From assembly GCA_029863245.1 (NCBI GenBank), contig JAOTVV010000020.1, forward strand, positions 1 through 52,030: a DNA stretch of 52,030 nt, read 5' to 3'. This document shows positions 24,987 to 33,481 of this stretch, piece by piece. The notes beneath the pieces were generated by a model. That model was not told the origin of the DNA. It ran no database searches and saw only the letters and a program-made list of their open reading frames with translations. The stretch is from Gemmatimonadota bacterium. Lineage in GTDB: Bacteria > Gemmatimonadota > Gemmatimonadetes > Gemmatimonadales > GWC2-71-9. The position numbers were made by a program, and so were the translations under genes. Each line of letters begins with the position of its first letter. Position 1 is the stretch's first letter.

Positions 24987-26747
24987 GTGAGCGCCATCGC
25001 CCTGCTCGTGATCGGTCTCGCCGCGTTCCTGACGGGCTACCAACTCTACTCCCGCTACATCGCGCGACACATCTACCGGCTCGATCCGGACTTCGTGACG
25101 CCGGCTCACGAGTTCGAGGACGGTGTGGATTTCGTTCCCACCAACCGCCACGTGCTGTTCGGTCACCACTTCACGTCGGTCGCGGGAGCGGCGCCGATCG
25201 TGGGACCGGCGATCGCGGTGATCTGGGGATGGCTCCCCGCGTTCCTCTGGGTGGTGTTGGGAACGATCTTCGCGGGCGCGGTGCACGACTTCGGCGCCCT
25301 GTGGATCTCGACGCGCCACAAGGCGACCTCCATCGGAAGCCTCACGGAGCAGATCGTGGGCGGGCGTGCCCGCGTGCTCTTTCTGCTGATCATCTTCTTC
25401 CTGCTCCTCCTGGTGAATGCCGTATTCGCTGTGGTGATCGCCAACCTCTTCATTGCGAATCACGGGGCAGTACTGCCGGTCTGGGGCAGCTTGGTGGTCG
25501 CGGTAGTGGTGGGGTTGCTGATCTACCGGACCCGGGTGGGCATCCTGTGGCCGTCCATCGCCGCCTTGCTGGTGCTATATGTGCTGATCTGGCTAGGCCA
25601 GTACGCCCCGTTCGCGCTGCCGGATGTGTTCGGGTTCGCCCCCTCCGGGTCGCAGCTGCAGGCGGCCCAGGGAGATCTCTCGGTTGCCCAGGAGGCCGCC
25701 AGCGTCGACGGCGTCCGGACGGGGTGGGTGATCGTTCTCTTCATCTATGCGTTCTTCGCCAGTGTGCTCCCCGTCTGGGTACTGCTCCAACCACGAGATT
25801 ACGTGAACAGTCATCAGCTCTTCGTGGCGCTGGCGATCATCGGCCTCGGCGTCGTGCTGGTGAATCCCGAGATCGTTGCCCCAGCCGTGAACTGGGAGCT
25901 TCCGGCAGATGCGCCAGGCTGGTTCCCCCTGCTCTTCATCACTATCGCCTGCGGTGCCATCAGCGGGTTCCACGGTCTCGTGGCCTCCGGGACGTCCGCC
26001 AAGCAGCTGGACAGGGAGACCGATGCGCGCTACGTGGGCTATGGGGGGATGATTGGCGAGGGAACCCTGGCGCTCACGTCGATCCTGGCCACCACAGCGG
26101 GGTTCGCGGTCTTCGTGGGTCGTGAGGGATGGGTGGAGCACTACGGGACCTGGGCCCGTGCTTCGAGCGGAGCAACGACGGCCTTCGTCAACGGTGTGGG
26201 TGTTCTGGCCGAAGGGGTGGGCATTCCGCACACCGTCGCCGTGATTTTTGCAGCCGTCGTGGTCATCTCGTTCGCCGCCACGACGATGGATACCGGCGTG
26301 CGGCTGCAGCGGTACATCATCTCGGAGCTCGGCGCGCAGTACCGGGTGAGGATCGCGCAGAACCGCTGGGTCGCGACGTTCGTGGCCGTGGTGAGCTGTG
26401 CCGTTCTTGCGTTGGGACTGGACCGGGGGGCCGGTGGGATGCGGCTCTGGCCCCTGTTCGGAACGACCAATCAACTCACCGGAGCCCTGACCCTGTTGGT
26501 CGTCACGCTCTTCCTAGCCAGACTGCGACGCCCGGTCTGGGTCACGGTGGTTCCGATGGCGTTTCTCCTGTTCATGACCACGTGGGCCATGGTGCTCAAC
26601 CTCGTCCGGTACTGGGTCGAGAGCCAGATGATGCTGCTCGCGGTCGGCGGCATCGTGTTCGTGCTCGAGCTGTGGCTCGTCTTCGAGGCGGCGGCGGTGG
26701 TCCGGCGCGTGGTTCGGGGTGCGGTAGTAGTCGGAGGCCGAGGGTGA
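24987..26747 (+). CDS. cstA: carbon starvation protein CstA family transporter
   Basis: 586 residues, about 14 membrane helices, GTG start after CGGAGGA. The N-terminal PTNRHVLFGHHFTSVAGAAPIVGPA is the CstA hallmark (read as PTNRHVLFGHHF and SVAGAAPIVGP), followed by HDFGALWISTRHKA and FHGLVASGTSAKQL. CstA-type proteins take up peptides or pyruvate during carbon limitation. It is somewhat shorter than the E. coli form (about 700). It follows the peptidase block, which suits peptide use. The 186 bases after it hold no gene and no clear promoter. Confidence 0.93.
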   Translation: MSAIALLVIGLAAFLTGYQLYSRYIARHIYRLDPDFVTPAHEFEDGVDFVPTNRHVLFGHHFTSVAGAAPIVGPAIAVIWGWLPAFLWVVLGTIFAGAVHDFGALWISTRHKATSIGSLTEQIVGGRARVLFLLIIFFLLLLVNAVFAVVIANLFIANHGAVLPVWGSLVVAVVVGLLIYRTRVGILWPSIAALLVLYVLIWLGQYAPFALPDVFGFAPSGSQLQAAQGDLSVAQEAASVDGVRTGWVIVLFIYAFFASVLPVWVLLQPRDYVNSHQLFVALAIIGLGVVLVNPEIVAPAVNWELPADAPGWFPLLFITIACGAISGFHGLVASGTSAKQLDRETDARYVGYGGMIGEGTLALTSILATTAGFAVFVGREGWVEHYGTWARASSGATTAFVNGVGVLAEGVGIPHTVAVIFAAVVVISFAATTMDTGVRLQRYIISELGAQYRVRIAQNRWVATFVAVVSCAVLALGLDRGAGGMRLWPLFGTTNQLTGALTLLVVTLFLARLRRPVWVTVVPMAFLLFMTTWAMVLNLVRYWVESQMMLLAVGGIVFVLELWLVFEAAAVVRRVVRGAVVVGGRG

Positions 26748-26933
26748 GATTCCCCTCCGCGAAGTGCGCTTGCTGGAGCCTTGGCGGGGACGTACGTTCG
26801 ATACCTCTCGCAGAGGGGGTGCCCGATACCCTACGATCCATCGGAGCCATCTGAGTTCAGCCCCAGACGGGGCCATGGCACTGGGTCGGTGCTCGCTGAA
26901 CGCCCCCAACCCAAGCAGGCCGAGCGGCGGGAA

Positions 26934-27689
26934 ATGCGAGGTCACACCGCGATCGTCACCGGCGGTGCCACGGGGATGGGTCGAGCCATCGCCGTGGACT
27001 TCGCCAGGCGCGGCGTGAACGTTGCCTTCAACTACATCGAGCTGCCCCATCGAGACGTGTCTTCGCAGGCGGTGCTGACCGAGGCAGCCCTCCGCGGATG
27101 CGGGGTCGAGGTCTATGGCGCCCACTGCGATGTACGGGATCGCCGCGCCGTGGAGCGGTTCATTCGCGACGCCCGTGACAAGCTGGGCGAGGTGCACTAT
27201 TTGGTGAATAATGCCGGTATCCATCACGATGCCGCCTTGTGGCGGATGCCGGAGGACGCGTGGGACGACGTCGTCAAGACGAATCTCACAGGGAGCTTCA
27301 ACGCGATTCGGGCGGTAGCGCCGTATTTCCGAGCCCAGCGATATGGCAAGATCGTCAGCATTGCTTCCCACCAGGCCTATACGCCCGGCTTTGGACTCGC
27401 CAACTACGCGGCGAGCAAGGCAGCCGTCGTGGGCCTCACCAAGGCCGCCGCCGTCGAGCTCGGTGCGTACAACGTCAATGTCAACGCGGTTGCTCCAGGG
27501 TTCGTGCGCACGGAGCTGATCGACACCCTCCCCCCCGAGGTGCTCAGTGACGCCGAGCACGAGTCGGTGCTCGGGCGGATCGCCGAGCCGGAAGACGTGG
27601 CTCATGTGGTCCTGTTTCTCTGCTCCGACGAAGCTCGGCACATCACCGGACAGGTTATCTTTGTCGACGGCGGCCTGACGCTCCACTGA
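26934..27689 (+). CDS. short-chain dehydrogenase/reductase (FabG-like)
   Basis: 251 residues from the ATG that opens the Rossmann motif (AIVTGGATGMGRAIA); longer readings lack the fold. NNAGIHHDA follows, then the catalytic Ser in VSIASHQAY, Tyr158 and Lys162 in NYAASKAA, and the C-terminal GQVIFVDGGLTLH. Likely an NADPH-dependent 3-oxoacyl or 3-hydroxyacyl reductase. An enoyl-CoA hydratase follows, so a beta-oxidation-type step is possible. Confidence 0.88.
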   Translation: MRGHTAIVTGGATGMGRAIAVDFARRGVNVAFNYIELPHRDVSSQAVLTEAALRGCGVEVYGAHCDVRDRRAVERFIRDARDKLGEVHYLVNNAGIHHDAALWRMPEDAWDDVVKTNLTGSFNAIRAVAPYFRAQRYGKIVSIASHQAYTPGFGLANYAASKAAVVGLTKAAAVELGAYNVNVNAVAPGFVRTELIDTLPPEVLSDAEHESVLGRIAEPEDVAHVVLFLCSDEARHITGQVIFVDGGLTLH

Positions 27690-27744
27690 TCGGCGGTGGG
27701 CTGGGCCGACCATCTCATGGTTGAACGCTTGCGGGAGAGTGCCT

Positions 27745-28512
27745 GTGAGTGACCGCTTCGTTGGGCTCACGTACGAAGGGGGTGTGGCGACGCTGACGCT
27801 CGATCGCCCTCCCCTCAACGTGCTGAACATCGAGATGATGGAGCAGATGAACGAGGCGATCCTGGAGCTTCGCGGACGCACGGACCTGAAGGTCCTCGTG
27901 ATCCGCGGAAAGGGAAAAGCCTTCAGCGCCGGTGTGGATGTCGCGGACCACACCAGGGACAAGGTAACCCGCATGATCCAGGTCTTTCACCGGATCTTCG
28001 AGTCCATTCGATTGCTTGACGTCATTGCGGTGGCCGCCGTGGACGGCATGGCATTCGGCGGCGGTTTCGAGCTCGCCATCGGCTGCAATCTGGTTGTGGC
28101 GTCCGAGTCGGCACGCTTCGCGCTCCCCGAGATCAAGCTCGGCGTGTTCCCCCCGCTTGCGTGCGTCGTGCTCCCCCGCGCCGCGCCACGCCGGAAGGCT
28201 ATGGAGTGGATTCTCATGGGAGATGAGATCACCGTGCAGGAGCTCAGTGCCTACGGTCTCGTGAACCGCGTGGTCCCGAACGATCGGTTTGAAGACGAGC
28301 TGCGGAGCTTTGTGGCGAAGATCACCAGCAAGTCGAGGCCGGTGCTCATATTGGCCAAGCGGGCCCAGACCGAGTCATACTATGCCGCGTATGAGGAAGC
28401 GCTCTACAAGGCCGAGAACCTGTACCTGCGCGAGCTGATGGCGCTCGACGACGCACACGAGGGCATCAAGGCATTCATGGAGAAGCGAGCGCCGACGTGG
28501 CGAGACGCCTGA
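27745..28512 (+). CDS. enoyl-CoA hydratase/isomerase family protein
   Basis: 255 residues from GTG (MSDRFVGLTYE); a TTG 24 bases earlier is possible. The crotonase fold is clear: GKGKAFSAGVDVADH (oxyanion hole), GMAFGGGFELAIG with Glu109, and ALPEIKLGVFPP with Glu129, the two usual catalytic acids. It resembles hydratases of the dienoyl-CoA type as well as ordinary enoyl-CoA hydratases; I cannot separate these by eye. The 3' end overlaps the next gene by 16 bases. Confidence 0.87.
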   Translation: MSDRFVGLTYEGGVATLTLDRPPLNVLNIEMMEQMNEAILELRGRTDLKVLVIRGKGKAFSAGVDVADHTRDKVTRMIQVFHRIFESIRLLDVIAVAAVDGMAFGGGFELAIGCNLVVASESARFALPEIKLGVFPPLACVVLPRAAPRRKAMEWILMGDEITVQELSAYGLVNRVVPNDRFEDELRSFVAKITSKSRPVLILAKRAQTESYYAAYEEALYKAENLYLRELMALDDAHEGIKAFMEKRAPTWRDA

Positions 28513-29126
28513 GACTCGCGACGCTCTCGCTTGCCGCTGCGATCGTCGCGTGCGGAGGCACCAACCCTGATGAAGGAGTGCCTCCCCAGACGGCGCCGCT
28601 CCCGACCATCGTCCTCGCTGGTCGCACGGTAGCGCTCTTCCCACTGACCCTGGTGGCGGTCGACCGTCAGCTCGGGTGGAACGAGCAACTGGGGGACCGG
28701 TTGGACGCTTTGCGGATCGCGGACAGCCTCATCGCGACTTTTCTCACCGAGCGGGCTCCAGAAGCCCAGTGGGTGTTGCCCGATGCGCTTCGTCGCGCCT
28801 CACGTCAGGCCCCTGGGGTGCTGCCGGATCCGGACAAGCTGGGCACGGCGCTGCTCCGCGCTCGCAATCTGGACCGTATCCCCGACCCGCTGCGCTCACA
28901 AATGCGCAATCTGACGGCCGTGGCGGCCGATCGACTCGTCCTGGTCCCGGCTGCACTGACCTTCAGGCAGATGCCGACGGGGCAGGGCGCCGCCGATCTG
29001 TCGGTCGTGATCGCGGACGTGCGCTTCGGCACCGTGCTGTGGCGCACGATCGCCCACGGTGAGGGCGACGACGCGTGGTCGGCGTTGGGGAACGCACTCG
29101 GGGCCTTGGTGCCGGATCTGCCGTAG
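28497..29126 (+). CDS. hypothetical lipoprotein
   Basis: 209 residues from a GTG inside the hydratase gene. A lipoprotein signal is visible (LATLSLAAAIVAC, Cys at about 19). The mature part begins with proline-rich linker and then a mixed alpha/beta stretch with IVLAGRTVALFPLTLV and LSVVIADVRFGTVLWR, which recalls periplasmic lipoproteins with a nucleotide-binding-like fold (LpoB/CsgG-like), but the likeness is loose. I do not recognise the family. It sits two bases before an isocitrate-dehydrogenase-like gene. Confidence 0.65.
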   Translation: MARRLRLATLSLAAAIVACGGTNPDEGVPPQTAPLPTIVLAGRTVALFPLTLVAVDRQLGWNEQLGDRLDALRIADSLIATFLTERAPEAQWVLPDALRRASRQAPGVLPDPDKLGTALLRARNLDRIPDPLRSQMRNLTAVAADRLVLVPAALTFRQMPTGQGAADLSVVIADVRFGTVLWRTIAHGEGDDAWSALGNALGALVPDLP

Positions 29127-29128
29127 CG

Positions 29129-30142
29129 ATGCACCGCGTGACCCTCATCCGGGGTGACGGGATTGGGCCGGAGATCACCGCCGCTACCCTCCGCGTGATC
29201 GAGGCTGCCGGCGCGTTGATCGAGTGGGATGAACAACTCGGTGGTGTGGCGGCGCTGAACGAAGCGGGAACGCCACTGCCCGATGCGACCGTGGCCAGTA
29301 TCAGGGAAACGCGTGCCGCGCTCAAGGGACCGCTCACGACGCCGGTCGGAACCGGATTCCGGTCGGTGAACGTGGCGCTGCGCCGGGAGTTCGATCTGTA
29401 CGCGAATGTGCGGCCGGCGGCCACGATTCTCCCGGGAGGGCGATACGACGGCGTCGACATCGTGCTCATTCGCGAAAACACGGAGGGACTCTACGTCGGC
29501 CACGAGATGGTGATTCCCGTTGCCGGTGACCCGAAAGCCGTGGCCCAGGCGACCGCGATCGTCACCCGGGCCGGCTGCGAACGCATTGCTCGGTTCGCCT
29601 TCGACTACGCCATACGACACGGTCGACGCAAAGTGACGATCTGCCACAAGGCGAATATCCTGAAGGCGTCGAGCGGGTTGTTCCTCGAGGTCACCCGCGA
29701 CGTGTCCGAGCGATACCACGGTCGGATCGAGGTGAATGACGTCATCATCGATGCCGCGGCGATGAAACTGGTCTTGGACCCAAGCCAGTTCGATGTAATC
29801 GTCACCACCAACATGTTCGGTGACATTCTGAGCGATCAGATCGCCGGCCTGATCGGTGGTCTTGGACTCGCCCCCGGGGCCAATGTCGGCGATCGGGCGG
29901 CCCTGTTCGAGGCCGTGCACGGATCCGCCCCCGACATCGCGGGGAAGGGAGTCGCGAATCCATCGGCGCTGATCTTGGCCGCGTGCCTGCTTCTCGATCA
30001 CTTGGGCGAAGCTGCAGCGGCGGCATGCGTGCGGCAGGCCCTCGTGACGGTGCTCAGGGACGACGGAGTCCGTACACGGGATCTCAAGGGACATGCTACG
30101 ACAGTGGAATTCACGGACGCCGTTGTTCGGCGGCTTGCGTGA
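29129..30142 (+). CDS. isocitrate/isopropylmalate dehydrogenase family enzyme, isocitrate type likely
   Basis: 337 residues. The start RVTLIRGDGIGPEI is the family N-terminus. SVNVALRREFDLYANVRP, IRENTEGLYVG, NMFGDILSDQIAG and EAVHGSAPDIAGKG are the substrate and cofactor regions. SVNVALRR (rather than the leucine-pathway LRxxLxLxANxRP pattern) favours NAD-type isocitrate dehydrogenase. No leu genes are nearby. It would feed the TCA cycle; the call between isocitrate, homoisocitrate and isopropylmalate needs a tree. Confidence 0.85.
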   Translation: MHRVTLIRGDGIGPEITAATLRVIEAAGALIEWDEQLGGVAALNEAGTPLPDATVASIRETRAALKGPLTTPVGTGFRSVNVALRREFDLYANVRPAATILPGGRYDGVDIVLIRENTEGLYVGHEMVIPVAGDPKAVAQATAIVTRAGCERIARFAFDYAIRHGRRKVTICHKANILKASSGLFLEVTRDVSERYHGRIEVNDVIIDAAAMKLVLDPSQFDVIVTTNMFGDILSDQIAGLIGGLGLAPGANVGDRAALFEAVHGSAPDIAGKGVANPSALILAACLLLDHLGEAAAAACVRQALVTVLRDDGVRTRDLKGHATTVEFTDAVVRRLA

Positions 30143-30404
30143 GCAGGAGTGCCCGCGCTGCCGGCGACCGGTGGATCTCCCGCTGGGCGAGATCTGCGCG
30201 GTGTGCCAGCGCGACATCCAGCGGCATGCCGCGAAAATCGCCCGAACCGTGGCGCTTCTCTCGACGATCGTCGTTGGCGCGTACGTTCTGCTTCGAGTGC
30301 CGGCCGATCCGACGGCGCGGCTGGTGAGCGGAGCCGCAGTGGCCATTTGGTACCTGCTCACGAATCTCGTGGTGCGACGTATCCTCCGGGAGTTCCTCAC
30401 ATGA
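30093..30404 (+). CDS. zinc-ribbon membrane protein of unknown function
   Basis: 103 residues if the ATG is used; it then overlaps the dehydrogenase gene by 50 bases. TTG codons at 30123 and 30135 would shorten the overlap. CPRCRRPVDLPLGEICAVC (residues 20-38) is a four-cysteine zinc ribbon, followed by two predicted membrane helices (about 50-67 and 77-92). Small ribbon-plus-helix proteins of this kind are common and mostly unstudied. Confidence 0.65.
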   Translation: MLRQWNSRTPLFGGLREQECPRCRRPVDLPLGEICAVCQRDIQRHAAKIARTVALLSTIVVGAYVLLRVPADPTARLVSGAAVAIWYLLTNLVVRRILREFLT

Positions 30405-30417
30405 CTGTGGTGGTGCC

Positions 30418-31275
30418 GTGACGTTCCGAATCGTGCATCTGTCTGACACACATTTCGGCCAAGTCGCCGACCTCCGTCAGATCCATGCCGTGGAGGAGCT
30501 AGTGCCCGACCTCGACGCGCGGTTGATCGTGCTCACCGGAGATCTCAGTCTCCGCGCGAGACACGGCGAATTCCAGGCGGCGAGGGCGTTTGTGCACGAG
30601 TTGGAGCGTACCGCGCCGGTCATGACCATTCCGGGGAACCATGACGTGCAGTGGTGGTGGAGGCCGTTCATCCCCTTTGCTGCGCAGGTGAAGTACCGCA
30701 AGTACGCACGGTACTTCGGACCGGTCTTGTCTCCCATCCTGGACTTTCCCGAGGCCATCGTCGTGGGGGCGAACACGTCTCACGGGATCGCGTGGGGATC
30801 GCTGACACCCAGACTGAGGGATGTCGCCGTGAAAGGACATCTCCCCAAGCAACAGATCGAGCGAGCGCGGGAGGCGTTCAGCGCGGCCGCCAGCGAGCGG
30901 GTCCGGGTCCTCGTGGTCCACCACAACGTGCTTCGCGGGGAGCTGTCGCAGCGGATGGGGCTGGCCCGATGGCGCCAAGCGCAACGCCGCATCGTGGAGT
31001 CGGGCACGGACATCGTGCTGTGCGGCCACGACCACCAGGAACAGGTCGATTCGCTCGAGGAACGGGTGGTGGTGTCGTGCGCGGGAACCCTGTCGACCCG
31101 GTCGCGTGGCAACCGTCCCTCGGTGTTCAACCGCGTCTCGATCGACGACCACGCCATCCACGTCGAGTTCTTCCGCTGGGAAGCGGGCGACGGTGTGTTC
31201 AAGCGGTCCGACGTGCACACGTTTCCCAGGCCGCGACGACTCGATGACGCACCCGTCCCTGCGGGCGCGCGCTGA
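30418..31275 (+). CDS. calcineurin-like metallophosphoesterase
   Basis: 285 residues, GTG start. The metal-site motifs are in order: LSDTHFG (8-14), GDLSLRA (41-47), GNHD (73-76), VVHHN in the middle and GHDHQEQ in the last third. No signal peptide. This class includes cAMP/UDP-sugar phosphoesterases and nucleases; the exact substrate is not visible. The end overlaps the next gene by 32 bases. Confidence 0.87.
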   Translation: MTFRIVHLSDTHFGQVADLRQIHAVEELVPDLDARLIVLTGDLSLRARHGEFQAARAFVHELERTAPVMTIPGNHDVQWWWRPFIPFAAQVKYRKYARYFGPVLSPILDFPEAIVVGANTSHGIAWGSLTPRLRDVAVKGHLPKQQIERAREAFSAAASERVRVLVVHHNVLRGELSQRMGLARWRQAQRRIVESGTDIVLCGHDHQEQVDSLEERVVVSCAGTLSTRSRGNRPSVFNRVSIDDHAIHVEFFRWEAGDGVFKRSDVHTFPRPRRLDDAPVPAGAR

Positions 31276-31951
31276 TCGCGCGGCCTGGGAGGCCGACGAG
31301 GCGCTCCTCGTTGCCAGGCTGCATCGTCTGGGGCTCGAGCGAACCGTACCGGTCGAGCTTCACCTCAATCGCTCCGTGATGGTGAGCGTGACCGAGCGGT
31401 CCGTGCTCCGGATTCACCGTGGGTTCGCATACGGATCGGACCGAGTACTCAGGGCGATCGTAGCCTTCATCGCACCGCGAACTCCTCGCTCCGAGCGGGA
31501 GCGCGCCCGGCGGTTGCTCAGCGAGTTCCCAGCCGAGTCCTACGTGCCGGTGCGCCGCCGACGTCGGCAGCCGACGCACCCGACCGATCGCCGACTCGTC
31601 GGGCGCCTCCGCCGCCTGTACGCCGAACTCAATGATCGGCATTTCGGGGGCGCACTGCACCCCGTACCCCTCCGCGTCTCGAGCCGGATGGTGACCCGAC
31701 TCGGCGAGGTGACAGTCGACGCCCGGGCGCACCGTGCGGTGGAGATCGCCATCAGTCGGCTTCACGTAGTACAGGATGGGTGGGACGAGGTGCGCGATAC
31801 ACTGTTACACGAAATGATCCACCAGTGGCAGGTCGAAACGGGTGGGGAGCCGGACCACGGGAAGCGATTTCGCCGTAAGGCGCGTGAAGTCGGCATTACG
31901 CCGGCTGCTCGCCGCGCTGTCGGCGAGGCCATACACATGATCGAACGGTAG
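31244..31951 (+). CDS. SprT-like zinc metalloprotein
   Basis: 235 residues from ATG 31244. The C-terminal half holds RLYAELNDRHFGGAL and HEMIHQW with zinc ligands His189 and His193, as in SprT/Spartan proteins, a group linked to removal of DNA-protein crosslinks in eukaryotes. The N-terminal 90 residues are basic (VPVRRRRRQP) and resemble no domain I know; they could touch nucleic acid. Bacterial SprT function is poorly known. Confidence 0.8.
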   Translation: MTHPSLRARADRAAWEADEALLVARLHRLGLERTVPVELHLNRSVMVSVTERSVLRIHRGFAYGSDRVLRAIVAFIAPRTPRSERERARRLLSEFPAESYVPVRRRRRQPTHPTDRRLVGRLRRLYAELNDRHFGGALHPVPLRVSSRMVTRLGEVTVDARAHRAVEIAISRLHVVQDGWDEVRDTLLHEMIHQWQVETGGEPDHGKRFRRKAREVGITPAARRAVGEAIHMIER

Positions 31952-31968
31952 GACGGAGGAACCGAGAG

Positions 31969-33153
31969 ATGCCCTTCAAGGGGGTGGACTTCTACGACGT
32001 CGACTCGCTCCTCTCCGAAGAGGAGCGAGCGGTGCGGGAGACGATTCGGCGTTGGGTGGACGATGCGGTGATGCCGGTCATCGCGGAGCACTACTTGGCC
32101 GGGCACTTCCCGATGCATCTAATTCCCCAGCTCGGCGAGCTCGGGGCGCTCGGCGCCAACCTGCCGGCGGAGTACGGATGCGCCGAGCTCAACAACGTGG
32201 CCTACGGTCTGATCATGCAGGAACTCGAGCGCGCCGACAGCGGCATCCGCTCGTTCGCGTCCGTGCAGGGTTCCCTGGTCATGTACCCGATCTTCGCCTT
32301 CGGCACCGAGGAGCAGCGCCGAGAGTGGCTCCCCAAGCTCGCGACCGGCGAGCTCATTGGGTGTTTCGGCTTGACGGAGCCGGATTTCGGCTCCAACCCC
32401 GGCGGCATGATCACGACGGCGCGGGAGGATGGTGACTCCTGGGTACTGAACGGCTCCAAGATGTGGATCACCAACGGCTCGATGGCCCACGTCGCCATCG
32501 TATGGGCCAAGACCGGAACTCTGGACGACGTCAAGTCCATCCGCGGCTTCATCGTTCCGACAGACCGTCCCGGGTTCACGGCAAAGAACCAAGTTGGGAA
32601 GTTGTCGTTGCGCGCGAGCGATACGAGCGAGTTCGTGCTGGAAAACGTGCGGATTCCCAAGGAATACCTGCTACCCAAGAGCGGCGGATTGAAGAGCCCG
32701 CTCATGTGTCTCACCCAGGCGCGGTACGGCATCGCCTGGGGAGCGGTGGGCGCGGCCATGGCCTGCTATGGAGAGGCCGTCGACTACGCGAAGAGCCGCG
32801 TCATGTTCGACCGCCCGATCGGCGGCTTCCAGATCCAGCAATCGCGCTTGGCGGAGATGCTCACCGAGATCACCAAGGCTCAGCTCCTCTGCGTGCAGCT
32901 CGGGCGGCTCAAGGACCGCGGGACGATGACCCCCGTGCAGGTGTCACTCGCGAAGCGAAACAACGTGAACATGGCGTGCGAGTGCGCACGTGAAACGCGG
33001 CGGCTGCTCGGCGCGAGCGGCATCCTGGCAGAGTACCAGGCGATGCGGCACGCAGCCAACCTCGAGAGCGTCTACACCTATGAAGGGACACACGATATCC
33101 ACACGCTGATCTTGGGTGAGGCCATCACCGAGATCGCGGCGTACTCGGGCTGA
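31969..33153 (+). CDS. gcdH: acyl-CoA dehydrogenase, glutaryl-CoA dehydrogenase-like
   Basis: 394 residues, full family length. The flavin and substrate regions are clear: CFGLTEPDFGSNPGGM, WITNGSMAHVAIVWAK, and the catalytic base Glu372 in TYEGTHDIHTLILG. The YGLIMQELERADSGIRSFASVQGSLVM stretch (key: DSGIRSFASVQGSLVM) is typical of glutaryl-CoA dehydrogenase, which makes crotonyl-CoA in lysine and aromatic breakdown. Electrons would go to EtfAB, encoded 8 kb downstream. An arginine that selects glutaryl-CoA was not checked, so other acyl-CoA substrates remain possible. Confidence 0.87.
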   Translation: MPFKGVDFYDVDSLLSEEERAVRETIRRWVDDAVMPVIAEHYLAGHFPMHLIPQLGELGALGANLPAEYGCAELNNVAYGLIMQELERADSGIRSFASVQGSLVMYPIFAFGTEEQRREWLPKLATGELIGCFGLTEPDFGSNPGGMITTAREDGDSWVLNGSKMWITNGSMAHVAIVWAKTGTLDDVKSIRGFIVPTDRPGFTAKNQVGKLSLRASDTSEFVLENVRIPKEYLLPKSGGLKSPLMCLTQARYGIAWGAVGAAMACYGEAVDYAKSRVMFDRPIGGFQIQQSRLAEMLTEITKAQLLCVQLGRLKDRGTMTPVQVSLAKRNNVNMACECARETRRLLGASGILAEYQAMRHAANLESVYTYEGTHDIHTLILGEAITEIAAYSG

Positions 33154-33159
33154 GGGCCG

Positions 33160-33182
33160 GGTGGCACCCGTTCCGGGCCACC
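33160..33182 (+). terminator. hairpin after the acyl-CoA dehydrogenase gene
   Basis: GGTGGC (33160-33165) pairs with GCCACC (33177-33182), seven bases after the stop codon. No T-run follows. It may mark the end of the transcript or protect its 3' end. Confidence 0.35.
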
Positions 33183-33227
33183 ACCCGCTCGACGTCCAAC
33201 ATGTCTCTGGCGGAGGAGCATAGCGCC

Positions 33228-33470
33228 GTGCCAAACTTCTTGTGGTTTCTCATCATCGGCATCATCGCCGGATGGGTCGCCGGCCGAATCACCAAGGGCA
33301 AGGGCTTCGGTCTCTTCGGCAACCTGATCGTCGGTGTCTTGGGCGCCCTCGTCGGCGGGTTCCTATTCGACCTCGTCGGCCTCTCCGCCTACGGCGTTCT
33401 CGGATCGCTGATCACCGCCACCGTCGGGGCCATCGTCCTGCTACTCCTGCTCGGGTTCGTGAAGAAGTGA
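33228..33470 (+). CDS. GlsB/YeaQ/YmgE family small membrane protein
   Basis: 80 residues from a GTG ten bases after GGAGGA; an ATG 27 bases earlier lies upstream of that ribosome site and is less likely. FLWFLIIGIIAGWVAGRITKGKGFGLFGNLIVGVLGALVGG is the family pattern (FLIIGIIAGWVAG and GNLIVGVLGALVGG). Three membrane helices. These transglycosylase-associated proteins are often stress-induced; function is not settled. The TGA is overlapped by an in-frame GTG of the next gene, but a better start follows. Confidence 0.85.
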   Translation: MPNFLWFLIIGIIAGWVAGRITKGKGFGLFGNLIVGVLGALVGGFLFDLVGLSAYGVLGSLITATVGAIVLLLLLGFVKK

Positions 33471-33481
33471 GGAGCGCTCTC

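Noticed and set aside
26748..26933. Two CGATACC copies (26799-26805, 26824-26830) before the SDR gene as an operator
   Set aside because: The 25-base spacing is not helically neat and no promoter boxes line up, so it is not better than chance.
26514..27974. Antisense open frame across cstA end, SDR and hydratase
   Set aside because: Covers three recognisable plus-strand genes, and its translation shows no domain.
28805..30451. Long antisense open frame over the lipoprotein and dehydrogenase genes
   Set aside because: The plus-strand genes have clear motifs; the antisense product is low-complexity and Arg/Ser-rich, as expected of a GC shadow.
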